From the NCBI GenBank assembly GCA_036924285.1, contig JAYKYS010000002.1, positions 124,001 to 188,000 on the forward strand: a DNA stretch of 64,000 bases, given 5' to 3'. The notes beneath the pieces were generated by a model that searched no databases, was not told the origin of the DNA, and saw only the letters and a program-made list of their open reading frames with translations. The position numbers and the translations under genes are program-made. The stretch is from Asterella californica. Taxonomy: Eukaryota > Streptophyta > Marchantiopsida > Marchantiales > Aytoniaceae. Shown piece by piece: positions 23,396-36,079 of this stretch. Each line of letters starts with the position of its first letter. Within the stretch, counting starts at the first letter, position 1.

Positions 23396-25200
23396 CCATT
23401 TTTCGGTAGAAGAGTGCTGCAAGCTTAATTTATTATCTACTCTTCAGACGGAAGGGTTAGATAATAAACTAAATTATTTATTGAATATTTTGTTATAGTC
23501 TACAATTAACCATATTTGTACAATTCGAGGCGTGTTGTTATTGACTTCACTTATGGGTTTTCATTCCACATTTTATATGTTCTCTATATGGATAACATTT
23601 AAAATTTAAATATTAATTTTTATTTTCAAAAGAATTTAACATAGAATTTCTACACAACAACGTGCCTCTAACTGTATAAATTCTCCAAAGGTGGTTGAGC
23701 ATGCATATCTTTGCCTCTTTCATTGAGATTTACGTTACGACTTAAACAACAACTTAATAAATTATCTAAGGAATACAAGGTTGATATCAGTACATGATTA
23801 GACAAGTATTTCCAATATGTAAAAGATCCTTCTTTAAGCTTAATTGATCTAAAGTTAATTTAGAACATACACTGAATATGTGATTACTCTTCCCTCTTTT
23901 CCGCTCGCTGAAGAAGATGTCTTCTCCCACTTTTGCCGCTGGCGTAGATGAACGAGAAACAACTTCTGAAGTCCATGAGACGTAATCGGCAGTTTTTACT
24001 TGATCTCAATTCTCTACGCAAGACCAAGTAGTGGGGTAGTTTATCGGTTTCCAGTGACAACTTACGAGAAACCTGATCTACCATTTACCTACTCTAGGTA
24101 ACGTAAGAAGCCAAGGCCCCAAAATGTTGTCAAGTTACTTCTATCTCACTGCTGTCGGCCTACGATCTCCATAAGTTACTTGGTTCAAGAGCATCTTCTA
24201 ATTTGCGACGGAAGTGTGATGAGCTCAGTTTCATCCGTCTGGACCGAAGGGAGATCGCCATTAAAACCGACAGAACCCGTCCGCGAACAGCGAGTACCTG
24301 GGAGTTGACGAGGTCAATTGCGTCGGGAGCAAGCTCAGTGACTTAGCTTTGTAACTCCTGCAACTTGTAAAGTTGGCCCTTTGGGTCCCCCCTTTCCCCT
24401 TGTTCGGCTTGACGGGGTGTTTCGATCCGATTGTATCCATTTTATTCCTGCAAGCATGCATATTTCATTGCGTCGCTAAGCCTTGCGAAGAAGATCAAGG
24501 CGTCCAAGTTCGCGTACTCTAATTCGCGAAAAACAATGAGTTGTAGTAGCTGTCTGGGTGGACGAATTCTTTGCTACATCATAGTGCACGGTTAAACGGA
24601 CTAATTAGATCGCTAATCCAGGAACTAAGGAACGAAACGCTTCCTACAAGATATCTCATCTCGTGCGTGTTTATTCGTGTTAAGAGCACTATGCATATTC
24701 ATCTCTTCCAGTTTTTAGGCTGCTTATTCATCCTTCCAAGTTGCTTGTTCAGGAACTGCATTCGGCCGTTATTATTTTCCAGCTGTCTTAGTTAATGAAA
24801 AAGTGCTCGTCAATACTTTTCTTTTTTTCGTTCTTGTTCTATTCTTATTATTCTCTTATTACAGCACCAGCGCTCCGAAGCGAAAAAAAAGGTTGTTCAG
24901 TAGGCGCCCTTTTTTCGGTCTCTCTCGTCACAGCTCGTCCTCTGTTTTCATATACTAGTCCGTCCACGGTGCAACTGCTTGTACACAAGTTCAGAAGATA
25001 TCGCGTTGCCGGGCAAGCAACAGCAGCACAGTATTGCAGTCAAAAAAAGATACTGAGTCGTCTATCATTCAACCTGCAGCCAAACCGAAGACATGAAACG
25101 GGAAGTGAAGTGAATTTGAGGACTTTGAGATAAAAGTAATGCAACCACGTTTTATTGCCATTGTAGCCAACAATCACGTACACGCGAAAGGAAAACGTGT
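23396..25200. other. Gene-poor stretch with repeat relics
   Basis: I see no gene. Near 23420-23475 lies an imperfect inverted repeat of the TTATTATCTA / TAGATAATAA type, related to the one at 35827-35870. A block at about 24370-24435 has a diverged partner at 36080-36145 (listed separately). Frames at 24571-24795 and 24795-25133 are Leu/Ser/Phe-rich and unsupported. Confidence 0.4.
24370..24435 (+). repeat. Dispersed repeat, copy 1
   Basis: The words AGTTG, GGCCCTT(T/C)GGGTCC, GGCTTGA(C/T)GGGGT and ATCCG occur here in the same order and spacing as at 36080-36145. The two copies are diverged by substitutions and a few small indels. The repeat family is unknown. Confidence 0.7.
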
Positions 25201-25202
25201 AG

Positions 25203-25378
25203 CTGGAGCAAACAACTGCGGCCAAGTGAAAGTAAAGTGAACTTCAGGAGTTTCTGTGTACACAACTTAGCTGCAGATACAAATTGTCTCACTGGAGCAA
25301 ACAACTGCGGCCAAGTGAAAGTAAACTGAACTTCTGGAGTTTCTATGTACACAGTTGAACTGCAGATACAAATTGAAG
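25203..25378. repeat. Tandem duplication, 89-bp unit, two copies
   Basis: CTGGAGCAAACAACTGCGG recurs at 25203 and 25292 with the rest of the unit (AAGTGAAAGTAAA...GCAGATACAAATTG) conserved. Shorter related words (AAACCAACCGTAGGGGC; CTCTGCCACAGTC) recur downstream to about 25560, so this is a patch of layered local duplications. Confidence 0.82.
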
Positions 25379-25559
25379 TATCGTGAAATTGAGGAATTCC
25401 AGTAAACCAACCGTAGGGGCCGTCACTTCTTCTTGTACTCTGCCACAGTCCACAGTCCACATTCAAGCTGCACTGAAACTGAAGAGGTCAAACCGAAGTG
25501 AAATTCAGGACTTTGCGGTACAAGTAAACCAACCGTAGGGGCTCTGCCACAGTCGTGTC

Positions 25560-27175
25560 AAATAAAACTAGCTACAAACTCCAGTACTGGCAAGTTCATT
25601 ACGAAGACGTAATGGGTCTGGTCCTCTTCTGCTCACGTCGAAGCTCCCGCTTATGAGATTGCGTCCACTGCAGTCTGATCTGATTTAACTGCAGTAGAAA
25701 CTGTAGTTAAATGAAAAGAAAACAAATACGCAGAGAAGTAGTGCAAGCAAAAACCCCACGAGCTTGCAGTCGCCATCCCGTCCCGCTTCTGCTAGAAGCA
25801 AAAGCAGCATCTTCTGCCATGAAGAGCACAGTGTCGAGTCTGCAACATGAAACCACCCGCTTCTACAACTGACGCAGCAACGAAGCGAAAGCAAAGAAAG
25901 AAAGAAATGTTGATCGTCGAGGATCGAAAGGAGCATCTTCTGTCACGAACTGCAGAGAGCCGAGTGCATGCAAACATGAAACCCCCGGTCCCACCTGCAA
26001 TCGCTTCCGAATCGACAACTGACGCAGCAGTGAAGCGAAAACGTGCATCCACGCAGAAACTGCGCTTTCTCTAAAATGACCCAACGACCCACCGATGAAA
26101 ACAACACCTCTGCCTCTAGAGGAAGCCCGTCATCGCTCGGAAATAAAAGTGGCAAGCAAGCAACTTCAGTCGTCGACGCGCGAAGAGCAATTATCATCCG
26201 TTGCCGAAACAAAAGGCTTCTGGAATGCCGCAATTATTCCGGCGTGCTTTCAGCAAGCGGTTATTAGGTTACAACTAGATTCGCGGCAGCCAACCGTATT
26301 TTTTTGTTTATGTTCCTCTTCGCCGAAGCACGATGGGGATGCTTATTCATCTCTTCCAGGAAGGGTTATGTAATAAATAATCTATTGACTAAATGATTAA
26401 TGAGTTAAGCAGGTAGTCGCAATTATTTGTCAAAGGTTCATCTGGATTCCTTCCACTTATGGGTTAAATCTAGCTCCTGTCATAACTGTTGGTCCAGGTA
26501 ATATATAAAAATTAAGAACTTATTTTATTTTATTAATTTAAAATATAATTATCATCTAGCACATATATTTTTCTGATAGCATAAAGAGAGTAAAAGTTCT
26601 CCAAAATCGATCGAGAATGCATAATATGTCGTGTCTCGAGACTTCTCAGTTCAGTTCTCCGAGTGGACAGTTTACATACTTCGTATACGTATTAGCCTTA
26701 TCACCCAATATGTACTACACATAATGAAATTGGTATACTATAATCCTTCTGGGCAAAATTATTGATTTTGCCTAGAAAAATGCATAGTAAATATGTTATT
26801 TGTCTTCTTACTAGTAGTCACGAAGATTTATGTAACATTATGTGACGACTATTCTCAAGTATAATTGTAATGTGTCGAGAGAATCATTTGGAAATCGAAA
26901 TATACTCAGCCATACCTCCAAAAAAACAAAAAAAAGATAAGCTAGTTTATAAGCTTTATTATGAATACAATTTAGACGAAAATATAATCCACCGAGTAGA
27001 GTAATGAAAACATGAGGGATAGCTATATGAACGAGAACCTTTAAATTTACAGGACATCATATGTTTCAGTATCATGAGACGATTTTAGGAGATACGTGTT
27101 TCACCCAACCCCGTTATTCCAGGCGCATCAAGTATGTAGATCTTTTAAGACATTTATTTACTTTTTAACCCTAGG
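25560..27175. other. Gene-poor stretch with a diverged duplication
   Basis: No gene recognised. CATGAAACC(A/C)CCC and CAACTGACGCAGCA(A/G)(C/T)GAAGCGAAA recur about 120-140 bp apart (25846 and 25975), a diverged tandem duplication. The frames over it have no recognised domain. AAGGGTTATGTAATAAAT at about 26357 belongs to the word family seen at 35853. Confidence 0.4.
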
Positions 27176-27180
27176 AGGTT

Positions 27181-27400
27181 ATAAACAGGTTTTATAACAT
27201 GTTTCAAGCAGTCCTGAGTTTCGGGACGCAGCAGGTTTCTACTCCATTTTATAACTGGTTTATAAAACACACTTCTTTTAAGATCTGTGTCAACCCAGCC
27301 AATAGTTGCGAGTTTCATCAGGTATATAAACAGGTTTTATGTAATCGGTTTATAAAACGGTCAACCCAGCCTATAGTTTTGAGGCGCATCAGCTTTTTAC
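27181..27400. repeat. Degenerate palindromic tandem repeat around TATAAAAC
   Basis: ATAAACAGGTTTTAT occurs at 27181 and about 27326, GGTTTATAAAAC at about 27258 and 27347, and GTCAACCCAGCC at 27289 and 27360 (period 71). A looser CACCCAACCCC...GCGCATCA copy is at about 27100. The units mix direct and inverted copies of an A/T-rich palindrome. Confidence 0.75.
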
Positions 27401-27739
27401 AAGAGGTTTTATTTTACCTCAGATTACTCCTCGTTTTAGTATTTTTACCAGAACTAAGAACTCGGGAGTCAAACTCATTATATATTCCAATTGTACTTCT
27501 AACCGCAATGGATTTATCTTTGGATCTCGGAGGGATGCACAATGAGTGCTAATGCTATATGAAGGGGATGGAACAGTTACTCTTGATAATCTACACATTT
27601 TTCATCTTCATTACTCTAAGTTTCGTCACAATTCTCTCCAAAAGCACCAAGGGCTGCAGTATATCTACATATCTAAGTTGAAGAACGGGAGCTCTATAAA
27701 TCTGATCACATGGTCGACTAATGACATCTTCTAAACAAA

Positions 27740-29480
27740 GAGCATAGTAACAGATGCGTCTTGACACGCATCATATAGATCAACATAGTCATCCATCTAA
27801 GTTAACTCTTGTTAACATATCATAAAATCAGAAGTTTCTTGTAGATCCTTCAAAGTCAGATTAGTAAATGAATCCACTTACCTCCCCATAGCTATCAGTA
27901 ACATGCTTCATCTAGCCACTTCATCGCTTTTTATTTGAATATGTTCATCATCTTCGTAGAAAAGATAAATAGTGGAAACGTGAATCATAGAAAAACTAAA
28001 GTCATGGCTATCGATTTGAAAATGATGCAAAAACTGAGAACCAAGTCTCTCTCGCGAGTCTCAACAGAACTGAAAAAAGAAGAATAACAAATTTAAAACA
28101 AAATGCTCGGGGTTCACTGTCCATTTTCGCTGAAAACACGTGTAAGTAAAATATAGTATCTCAATGTAAAAGAACGACTGAATCTAAAATATAATATTTT
28201 ATATTTAAATCCTGATATGAATATAAAAGCCTGAAAGATAATATTTTTTTTTTCATCATGTACTTTGAGCCTCAAGAAACCGTGAATCTTCAGATTAACA
28301 TTTCTCAGTAAAAACTAACTAGTTTGTTATGAGATGAATCACAGCGAGTAAAGACGGTGAAGAGCTTTCATTTGATTTCTATTTTTCCAGATTCCATGTA
28401 AGGATGAAAACGTAAGCACGAGAATCTATTTTATGAATAATAGTTATATTTCTCAGTTCTCTGAAAGTGAACTCGCAAAATGCGATCTAATGGGTAATCA
28501 AGAGCACTTGTAGTCATACCGAGTGTTTAAGAAGAAGCATATTTGTGTTTCATTCTAAAAATCTTAATTTCAACTATCATGGTATTTTTCATGCTATAAT
28601 AACTATTTATATATCAAGTTTGATATAAATTGTGAACCTCAAGTATAATAGTTAACCTAAGCAAACATATATCAACTAATTATATTATTTTAAATTTACA
28701 GTTTATAAACTTAAATTATATCAGTTTGATCAAGTTATGACAAATAAGTTATTTGCATGGTAATGATAATGTATAGATATGTATTATTATATTCTAACAT
28801 TTATACCTAAAATTTTATTAAACATAGCTTTATGCTCCACTTGACATTCAAAATGCAAAAAAGACCCCCTTGAAAACCTCTCTATCATAGAATCTCACCA
28901 CTCTTGTTCGAATAAAAAAGAAAACTTTTCTGCCCTACATCTTGTTAGAAAACAACGATATCTTCTAATAATCTTTCATCTTTGTTACTCGTGAATTACA
29001 CTAGTACGTCATAGTCCCTTGTAAGTGAATCCGAATATTCACTCATCATACAATATCACATTCAGATATAATGCACAAATTTCTCTCAAAATTGTAAATC
29101 TCTTTTATACAGAATTCTCCTACACACTTGATTGATTGATCAAGAATGTAATTATCAGAGACAAAGCTCATTATATATTAATCATTTAGCAAGATCAAGA
29201 ACTTCCTAATTGTCTAAAGACCGGATGTATACGGACCTTAACCGTAAAGATAGCAATACGGACTAATCCATATTTGATTATAACTCTAGATTTACAATAC
29301 GTATCTTGACAATCCTATCGGATCTAGTCTGACTAACTTCCGTACTTATCCGTAATACATTTCTGGGTGATACCATCGGATTCTCCTCTCAAATTTGTAG
29401 GTGAAGACTAAGGTAACATTTATCTCATTCTTTGCTTGATGAATATCCTTAGTCATCCATCTTTTTACATATCAAATCGT
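27740..29480. other. AT-rich intergenic DNA
   Basis: No gene seen. The DNA is highly AT-rich with no frame above 60 codons. The last part (29220-29400) is richer in CGGA/TCCG words and might be a decayed LTR of the neighbouring Gypsy relic, but I found no matching partner. Confidence 0.5.
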
Positions 29481-31200
29481 CTCGATCTGTTGGATGTTTT
29501 GATCGTCTGGAGGGTCCGGCTTCATTTCTTCCCCTTTGTCTTCGAATGATTTGTTGGATATCTCGCATTTCCTTCTCATGATCCATCAACTCATACAACG
29601 TCTGGACCAGAGTTCAATGTGTGATTGTTTTATTCGTCAATACTAACTCTTATAGCAATCGATTAAGTGATTCATCTTGTTCGTGATATGCATATAGGTC
29701 ATATACAATTCATGCATCAGACTGAACATAGAAGTTGTGGAGCTAAACAACAAACGAGCATTCGTTGTGAATATCTAGAATCATTCTCGTAATGGGTGTG
29801 ATAGCTTGGCTAACTCGTTCTCCATCTCAAAAATTTCATCCACTCCGGTCTTTTGTCGTTGGTCCACCGAGAGATCATACATGTTCATTTGCTCGCATGT
29901 AGGTGCACGTGTGTCAATGTGTGCTTCTCGTAATGTGTATGTCATCTCGTTACAAATCCATGATGCTTGTAATTGCATGTTGTCTATCTCTCATACTCTT
30001 TGAACTTGCTTAGACATCAGGCTAATGTATTTGTCTTTGGTCGTGCTTAACTCCGCATCCTTATATGGGTCTCCTTGTATCTCCATATCTAAGTGTTTCA
30101 AAAGATAGACTAGCTCTTTTGTCCTCAACTTCCAAGTGCCTGGTGTTTCTTGTATCTCTCTCCCTAGAGCTCCGATATTTATCATCTACTCGATGATACT
30201 CTTCCTTCCGAGAGGCTTCCTTCTTCCTTCTTCTCGAGGTCATACTTGTGTGAAAATGTATTCGACACTTCTCTTCTCTTCTTTGATATCAAATTTTGGG
30301 ATAGAGTCTTCCAAACTCTGAATGGCTACATCCTTCCGGGGTGTTTTCTCTTTCTAGGTGTCCTCCTCTTGAATCTCCTCGATTTCTACTTTGGTCATAT
30401 GTTTTTTCACTCGAATCGTCTACGTTTTGACTTTCTTTTTTCTTTTATCTGTCTCAGATGAATTCTTGACCTCTTCTTCAGAGCGACATTCGATGTTGTT
30501 TCTAGTCTGCGTTTCAGATCTTCCTTCCTTGTCATTTCTATCATAGTCATTTTTTTCTCTTCTGGATGCTTGATTTTTAGAAGAGTTGGTTGTGGTATCT
30601 ACCACTATAGTCGAATTATCTCTTTGTTGAGATCAATAGACCTTCCCAAGTTTGATTGCATTCTCGATTAGCATTTCTTCTTGGAGCTTCAAGACCTCTG
30701 GAGTATCCGTAAGTTAGAATGATCAATATGCATAAGTGATTCCACACTTACTTGAACTCTTGGACTTGCCATAGTTGGTGATGATGCTTACTCTTGAGGA
30801 ATCTCTTCTATCCGATCTTCTTTCGGAGTTTTCTCTTTGCTCTTCTTGATAATCGTAACTAGTACCTTTGTCATCTTCTAGAATTTGATCTAAGTTGATA
30901 CTCGTGCTCTTCTTCCTCTTCTTCTTCTTCATGCAGCTGAAGTTGATTTTCGAGTTGTTGTATCATCGCTCTAGCGGGTGACTCCTGATTAGGTTCCTTC
31001 TCCAATGATTCAACTTCAGTGTATCTGATTCGTACTTTCTACTTACAAGCACTTCGTGTTTCTAGTTGGTGTTTCGCTGTTCTTTGACATGTTGCTCTCG
31101 ATAATGTTCCCGTATCTTCTCTAGCTCATTTCTTTTCTCTCTATTGTGCGGATTTCTCATTTTATTGCGATTTGATATTTGTATCCGGATCCTATCTTAG
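29480..31200 (-). pseudogene. Charged coding relic behind Gypsy pol
   Basis: A chain of minus-strand frames (30723-30932, 30420-30605, 30061-30243, 29991-30185, 29781-29978) has a consistent protein-like composition: very rich in Lys, Arg, Glu and Ser, suggesting a hydrophilic or coiled protein. The frames shift repeatedly, as in a decayed gene. They lie downstream of the Gypsy integrase on the same strand. They may be an extra 3' ORF of that element, or the Gag of a second, mostly lost element. I recognise no domain. Confidence 0.45.
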
Positions 31201-31489
31201 TTTATTTCTAGCTCCTACTTGGTTACTTGTTGTCTTCCACATCCATGTGATTTGTGCTCTCGTATATGTTTGCGTCACCTTACCGACTAAGGTGATGTGC
31301 AGCTTTTTCAACTCCGTCCTTAATCGCTCTGTCTCCATATCGTCATCCAAGTCCTCTTTTGGATTTTTTTCAGATCTATCTTCGGATCCATATTACTTGT
31401 ATCATTGGTTAACCGGATCGTGTTTTCAACTTGTCGAATCAATCTATTTCTTGGTTTGTCTTCCTTTATAAGGAAACGTTGTAGTTTTT

Positions 31490-33800
31490 TCCTATTTACA
31501 AATTTTACATCATTTTCATCCAGGGTGGCTATTATGGTGGTGCCATTCTTGAGGATTTGATAGATGATATGTCGTTGTCATCTATATTTCAGCTTTCCTT
31601 TCTTTATCTTATCAGTTTGAGCACACCATAGAACTAAGTCACCTTCCTCAAATTTACAAAGTTTTCTGTTGTCATTGAACCAATCTCTTCGAACTTCCTC
31701 CGGTGGTATTGTCGTTTGAGTCCTCTTTTTCTTTCTTGCTCTAGCTTCAGAAGTTGTTCAAATCGTTGTTGTAGTGCCTCTTCATATTTAGGTCATATTC
31801 AATTGCTATCCAAAGACTTGGGACTATATATTCCAATGTTCTAGTGCTTCAACCTCGTATACCATCCGGAATCTTGTATGTCTTGTGGAAGTTTTATGTG
31901 TTTTTCTCATTGTCCATAAAATATGTACATCCCAAGCGGATGAGTTCTTTCCACAAAATTTCTTAAAACTGTTATGAGTATTTTATTTGTAGATTATGCT
32001 TGTCCGTTACACTGAGGATAATATAGAGTAGAGAATCTGTGTTTAATGCCGTAGTGGTTTGTCATTTCTTCTATATCTTGTCGACCTTGATCTAATACGA
32101 GTTCATCCGGGCAGCCAAACTTTATGATTATGTGCTCATAGAGGAATTTGGTTGAACAGTATAAGCTTGTGCTTCTATCCATTTTGAAACATAATCAGTG
32201 GTTGTGATAATATACTTTTTCTGTGTAAAACAGGTAGAGGGATTGATAGGGCGTATGAAATCAATTCCTCATTTCTGAAAGATAATGACAGGAAATACTG
32301 CGTGTAAGCGCATTCTTTTCTTGAAAATTGTGCTTCTTTAGCATTCATCACAAGTTTGAACGTGTTTTTTTACGATCTTTGAAAATGGTAGGTCATCATT
32401 GTCCGGATTGTAGTATGTTGTATGTTGTGATGTCTCCTGCAAAGTGTCCTCTTGCTGGTCCTTCATGAGCTTCCTCCATAATATTAGTTTTCTGATTGTC
32501 CAAGATACATCTATTGAGAATGTCATTGCTTCACCTTATTAACTAAGTAAGTTAATGCTTGGTGGTCAACGAACAAGATGAATTTGTTACCTAATAGGTA
32601 GTGTCTAAATTTCTTTACTAAGTAAATCATTGCTAGTGCTTCTTGTTCTATGGTAGTGTAGTTTTGTTCTACCGGATTCAGAATCTGAGTTGCAAATAAA
32701 TGAGCAAAACTACTTTTGGTATACTTGGTTGTGCAGGATTGCTCCTATGGCTACTCCGGATGCATTAGTGTGAATGTGAAAAGGTTTATTCTAATTTAGA
32801 ATCTAAAGGATAGTGCTTGTGATACTACCTTCTTAATTGTTTCAAAGGATTTCTTGCATTCCTCTGTCCATACGAACTCCACTCCATCTTTGTTCAACTG
32901 ATTCATTGGTTGAATAAGTTTTGCAAATTGGTAAATGAATCGTTGACAGTAGCTTGCCATCTCGCTGAATCTTCAGACTTCTTTTCTATAAGTTGGTGGA
33001 GTTGATCTGCTATCCGGGTAATCTTTTTGGGATCCACAAGTAAATCTTGTTTACAGATAATGTAAACGAGTAGTACTCTCGATGGTACCTGAAAGATGCA
33101 CTTTAAGGAGTTGAGACTGAGTTGGTGTACTCGGCACCGCTCGAAATATTTCTGGAGTTGTCACAAAGGATCACAATCCTTGTCGCATACGATGAAATCG
33201 TCTAAGAAAGCTTCCATAAAGATGCACACGTATTGACCAGAAGTTTTTGCAATAAGTCTTTGAAAAGTTGGTGGTGCACCACTTAGTCTGCATTTTTATG
33301 TAAATAAACGCTCTCTAAGGTGTAATAAATATTATTTTTGGTTGATCTTCTTTGCGAATTGAACTGGTTATATCCACTAAAACCATCCATGAATGAGTAA
33401 GCTTCTTGTCTTGCAACTCTGTCCAGTATTGCATCGATGAAAGGTAATGGAAATAGATCTTTCATAGTATGTTAGTTAAGTTTTCGATAATCTACACATA
33501 TCGGTAAAGTTTCATTCTTTTCGGGAATGTGACTACGGATGATAGCCACTTGTAACTTTTTACAAGATAGATAAACTTTACTTTGAGTAGTTTATCAAAT
33601 TCTGCTTTCACCTTTTCTGCATAGTTGAGATTCATCGAGTATGATTGTTGAATCGTTGGTACCACTGTTGGTAGCAGGTTTATCTGATGTTCATATATGT
33701 GTGTAGGTACTCCTTTCATTTCTTCAGAGGTCCATGTGAATATGTCAAAATATTTGTGGATTAGCTGGAGTAGATCTTTCCAATTCATAAATTTTTTCCA
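31490..33800 (-). mobile_element. Decayed Ty3/Gypsy pol (RT, RNase H, integrase)
   Basis: Read on the minus strand, the relics follow the Gypsy order. The RT start is at 33788-33492 (DKLLKVKFIYLV, YKWLSSVVTFPK). RT continues at 33465-33283 (FPLPFIDAILDRVA, SFMDGFSGYNQ), and the catalytic strand near 33220 reads FMEAFLDDFIVC. RNase H ends near 32560 with FILFVDHQALTYLV. The integrase zinc-binding part is at 32526-32338 and its core at 32182-31994 (GCPDELVLDQG, HRFSTLYYPQCNGQA), with a tail to about 31490. Many stops and frameshifts interrupt it, and the integrase Asp context (LVLDQG) differs from the usual SDQG. Gag and protease are not found; the 5' side is cut by an unrelated LTR-like block at 33885. 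This is an old, dead element. Confidence 0.9.
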
Positions 33801-33884
33801 ATTTTTATGGTTCTCGGGTCTTTGTGAATTTATAGATCAACCTCATCTTAAGTTCCTTCTATTGTCCAATGGGTTACTTGCTCC

Positions 33885-34690
33885 TGTAGTGTCGCGATCC
33901 TTAGTCTCAAGGTCAGACGCAGACACGAACAACAAAATCTTAGTGGACTTACACTAGGTTGTTAACGATGTGAGTAGAACTTAGCGGCTTGGTCGGGAAG
34001 TCGAGAATAGATGAACCATAAGTAGTTCTTTGAACCAAAGTTGGAACATTGGGTTAGGACGTAGGGTTCTATCCCAATGCAACCCTAGATGAATGATGAC
34101 TTAAGGGGGCAAGTCTGGAAACGAACCGAAACAAAGATCTAAGACATAGATCTGAGACGTCGGTCTGAGCGGATCAAGACGTGAGTTTGGTGCAGCCGGA
34201 CCTTGGTCAGATGCTGGTCCAAACCTTAGGGTTCCAGTATGACGTTAGACCATGATTCCTCAGAAAATACAAAGTGTTGGAGCTCTAGCGACATTTTGGG
34301 TTGTAGACGGAGCTCCAGATAAGATCTCGAGGTGAGTACGGTATCACTAGAAAGGTCTCAGCGAGAGCTTTCCAACCTGGAGGGATCAAGACGAGTCATC
34401 CGATCCCAAAGTTCGGCGGATGGACTCTAAGGCATGAGATGATGGCTGGACTAGTACCAAGGCGCGTTCTGATCTGGACGTGGACGTGTAGACTTGGGAA
34501 CAACCCAAGGACTAGGCAAGACTAGAAAACGAGACGGCGGGAGCGTGGACCAAGACGGACATCACAAGCGGTTGGGCCGCTATGTGTGTTAGAGGTACTA
34601 TTTAAGACCTTGGACTTTTGGAAGTCTTCCCCTTCAGTAAGTTTCTTGATACTAAGACTTTTTCTTTGTTGTCTAGCTTGTCACTAGAAT
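33885..34690 (+). repeat. LTR-like block, possible solo LTR
   Basis: At 33885 the AT-rich Gypsy relic gives way abruptly to GC-richer sequence starting TGTAGTGTCGCGATCC. The block has a TATA-like TATTTAAG at about 34600 and returns to AT-rich DNA after about 34690. A TG start and a late TATA box fit an LTR read on the plus strand. I could not find a clean CA end or a target duplication, and no second copy lies in the window. Confidence 0.35.
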
Positions 34691-35820
34691 AGTTGAGAAA
34701 ATATGAATGTCATTTGATAAACCCATGGTTCCGTACACTTGCTTGATTGCCATATTGGAAGCACATTTGTCTATACTGGATCTGCAAAGGTTCGTGTGTT
34801 ATAATGTGGAGTGTACATTCGAGTTCTATGGAACTCGTATAAAACTGCAACTTTTCATTATATCGGTCGAGAAATCTAATATTGCAGAAATTTGCTTGAT
34901 TCTCTCTTTAAGGATATATAGTTTGATCACATGTTTCACTGAATATGACTAGTAATTCTGCCACCAGTGAAGATAGGTAAATGATGATTTTGTTCTCTGT
35001 AAGTCAAATTGTTTCATCAATAAAATACACGTAAAACCATACATGTTCGGATAGCTAATGTGTGCAGATTGACATTTCACTGATAGGCAAATGAAGAATA
35101 TCACAATCAATAATTAGTCAAAGATTTTATCCAGTAATATATTGTTAAGAGGAGTGTGATCAATCACAACAAACCTACATGGAGTGTTATCAAGCAAATG
35201 TCTTCTCAATATTGAGAAAATGTGCGAATTTGAATACTTTCATGGTTCACTTTAACTTATCAGTTTCCTGTATAGAAACTCATCAGTTTTTCTTCAGTCA
35301 TGTTTGCTTTCAAATAATATCAGATTACCACGTCATAAACCTGAAGTAAAAGGTATCAGGTAAGTTGGTTAACCTGGTATCTCTAGCAGATGTATCTGGA
35401 TAATTGTTCAAGCCACGTAACCAGCCGAGGTCATTCTACATGCAGTTCTGGTTCACAGATTGCAAACTTTTACTTCATAGACGGTTTGCGAAGTGGTCAT
35501 TTTCATCCTATCTTCAATGATTCCAAAGATAAAACGAAGCGGAGTCGCATTTAACAAAACTGAAAGTTTTTCTGAATAAGCATACACAATTAACTTCTGT
35601 ACTTTTGCTCTCTTTATGATATCTGAAATGATGTAAGTGTTATATAAATACTCTAAGTTAAGTAGATATTAAAATCAAAATAATATTTAAGTGTTAACTG
35701 TTACTTGCTCCAAGAACGTTGGAAGTTTTTTTAGAAAACCCATAAGTAGAGTGTGTAGCTTTGCGCTTCACATGGTACAAATGCGGGAGGGTGCTGCACT
35801 AAATAAATTAAGTAATAAAT
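34691..35820. other. AT-rich intergenic DNA
   Basis: No gene seen. One 81-codon plus-strand frame (34707-34952) has no recognisable feature. Confidence 0.5.
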
Positions 35821-35826
35821 ATATTA

Positions 35827-35870
35827 ATTTATTACCTAACCCTTCCCGTCGAAAGGGTTAGGTAATAAAT
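35827..35870. repeat. Perfect 18-bp inverted repeat, 8-nt loop
   Basis: ATTTATTACCTAACCCTT (35827-35844) and AAGGGTTAGGTAATAAAT (35853-35870) are exact reverse complements separated by CCCGTCGA. Variants of the same word lie at about 23450 and 26357, and the AACCCTTCC part occurs in the 80-bp repeat at 23160-23395. The repeat is probably part of a small non-autonomous element. Confidence 0.9.
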
Positions 35871-36079
35871 CAATATATCAACTTGGTTGCAGCCCTCTTC
35901 CTATCTTCCGAGGGAAGAGGTGAATAAACAACCAAGTTTGATAACTTCTATGTGCGTATAGTACATGGTTGTATGCAGGAGTTTTTACTTACCCGTGTGT
36001 GAAATTATAGAGGCGATAGCGACCTTAGAGCTACTGATAATAGCGATGCTTAGCGCCGGTGTTCTTCACTTCGGGGCGT

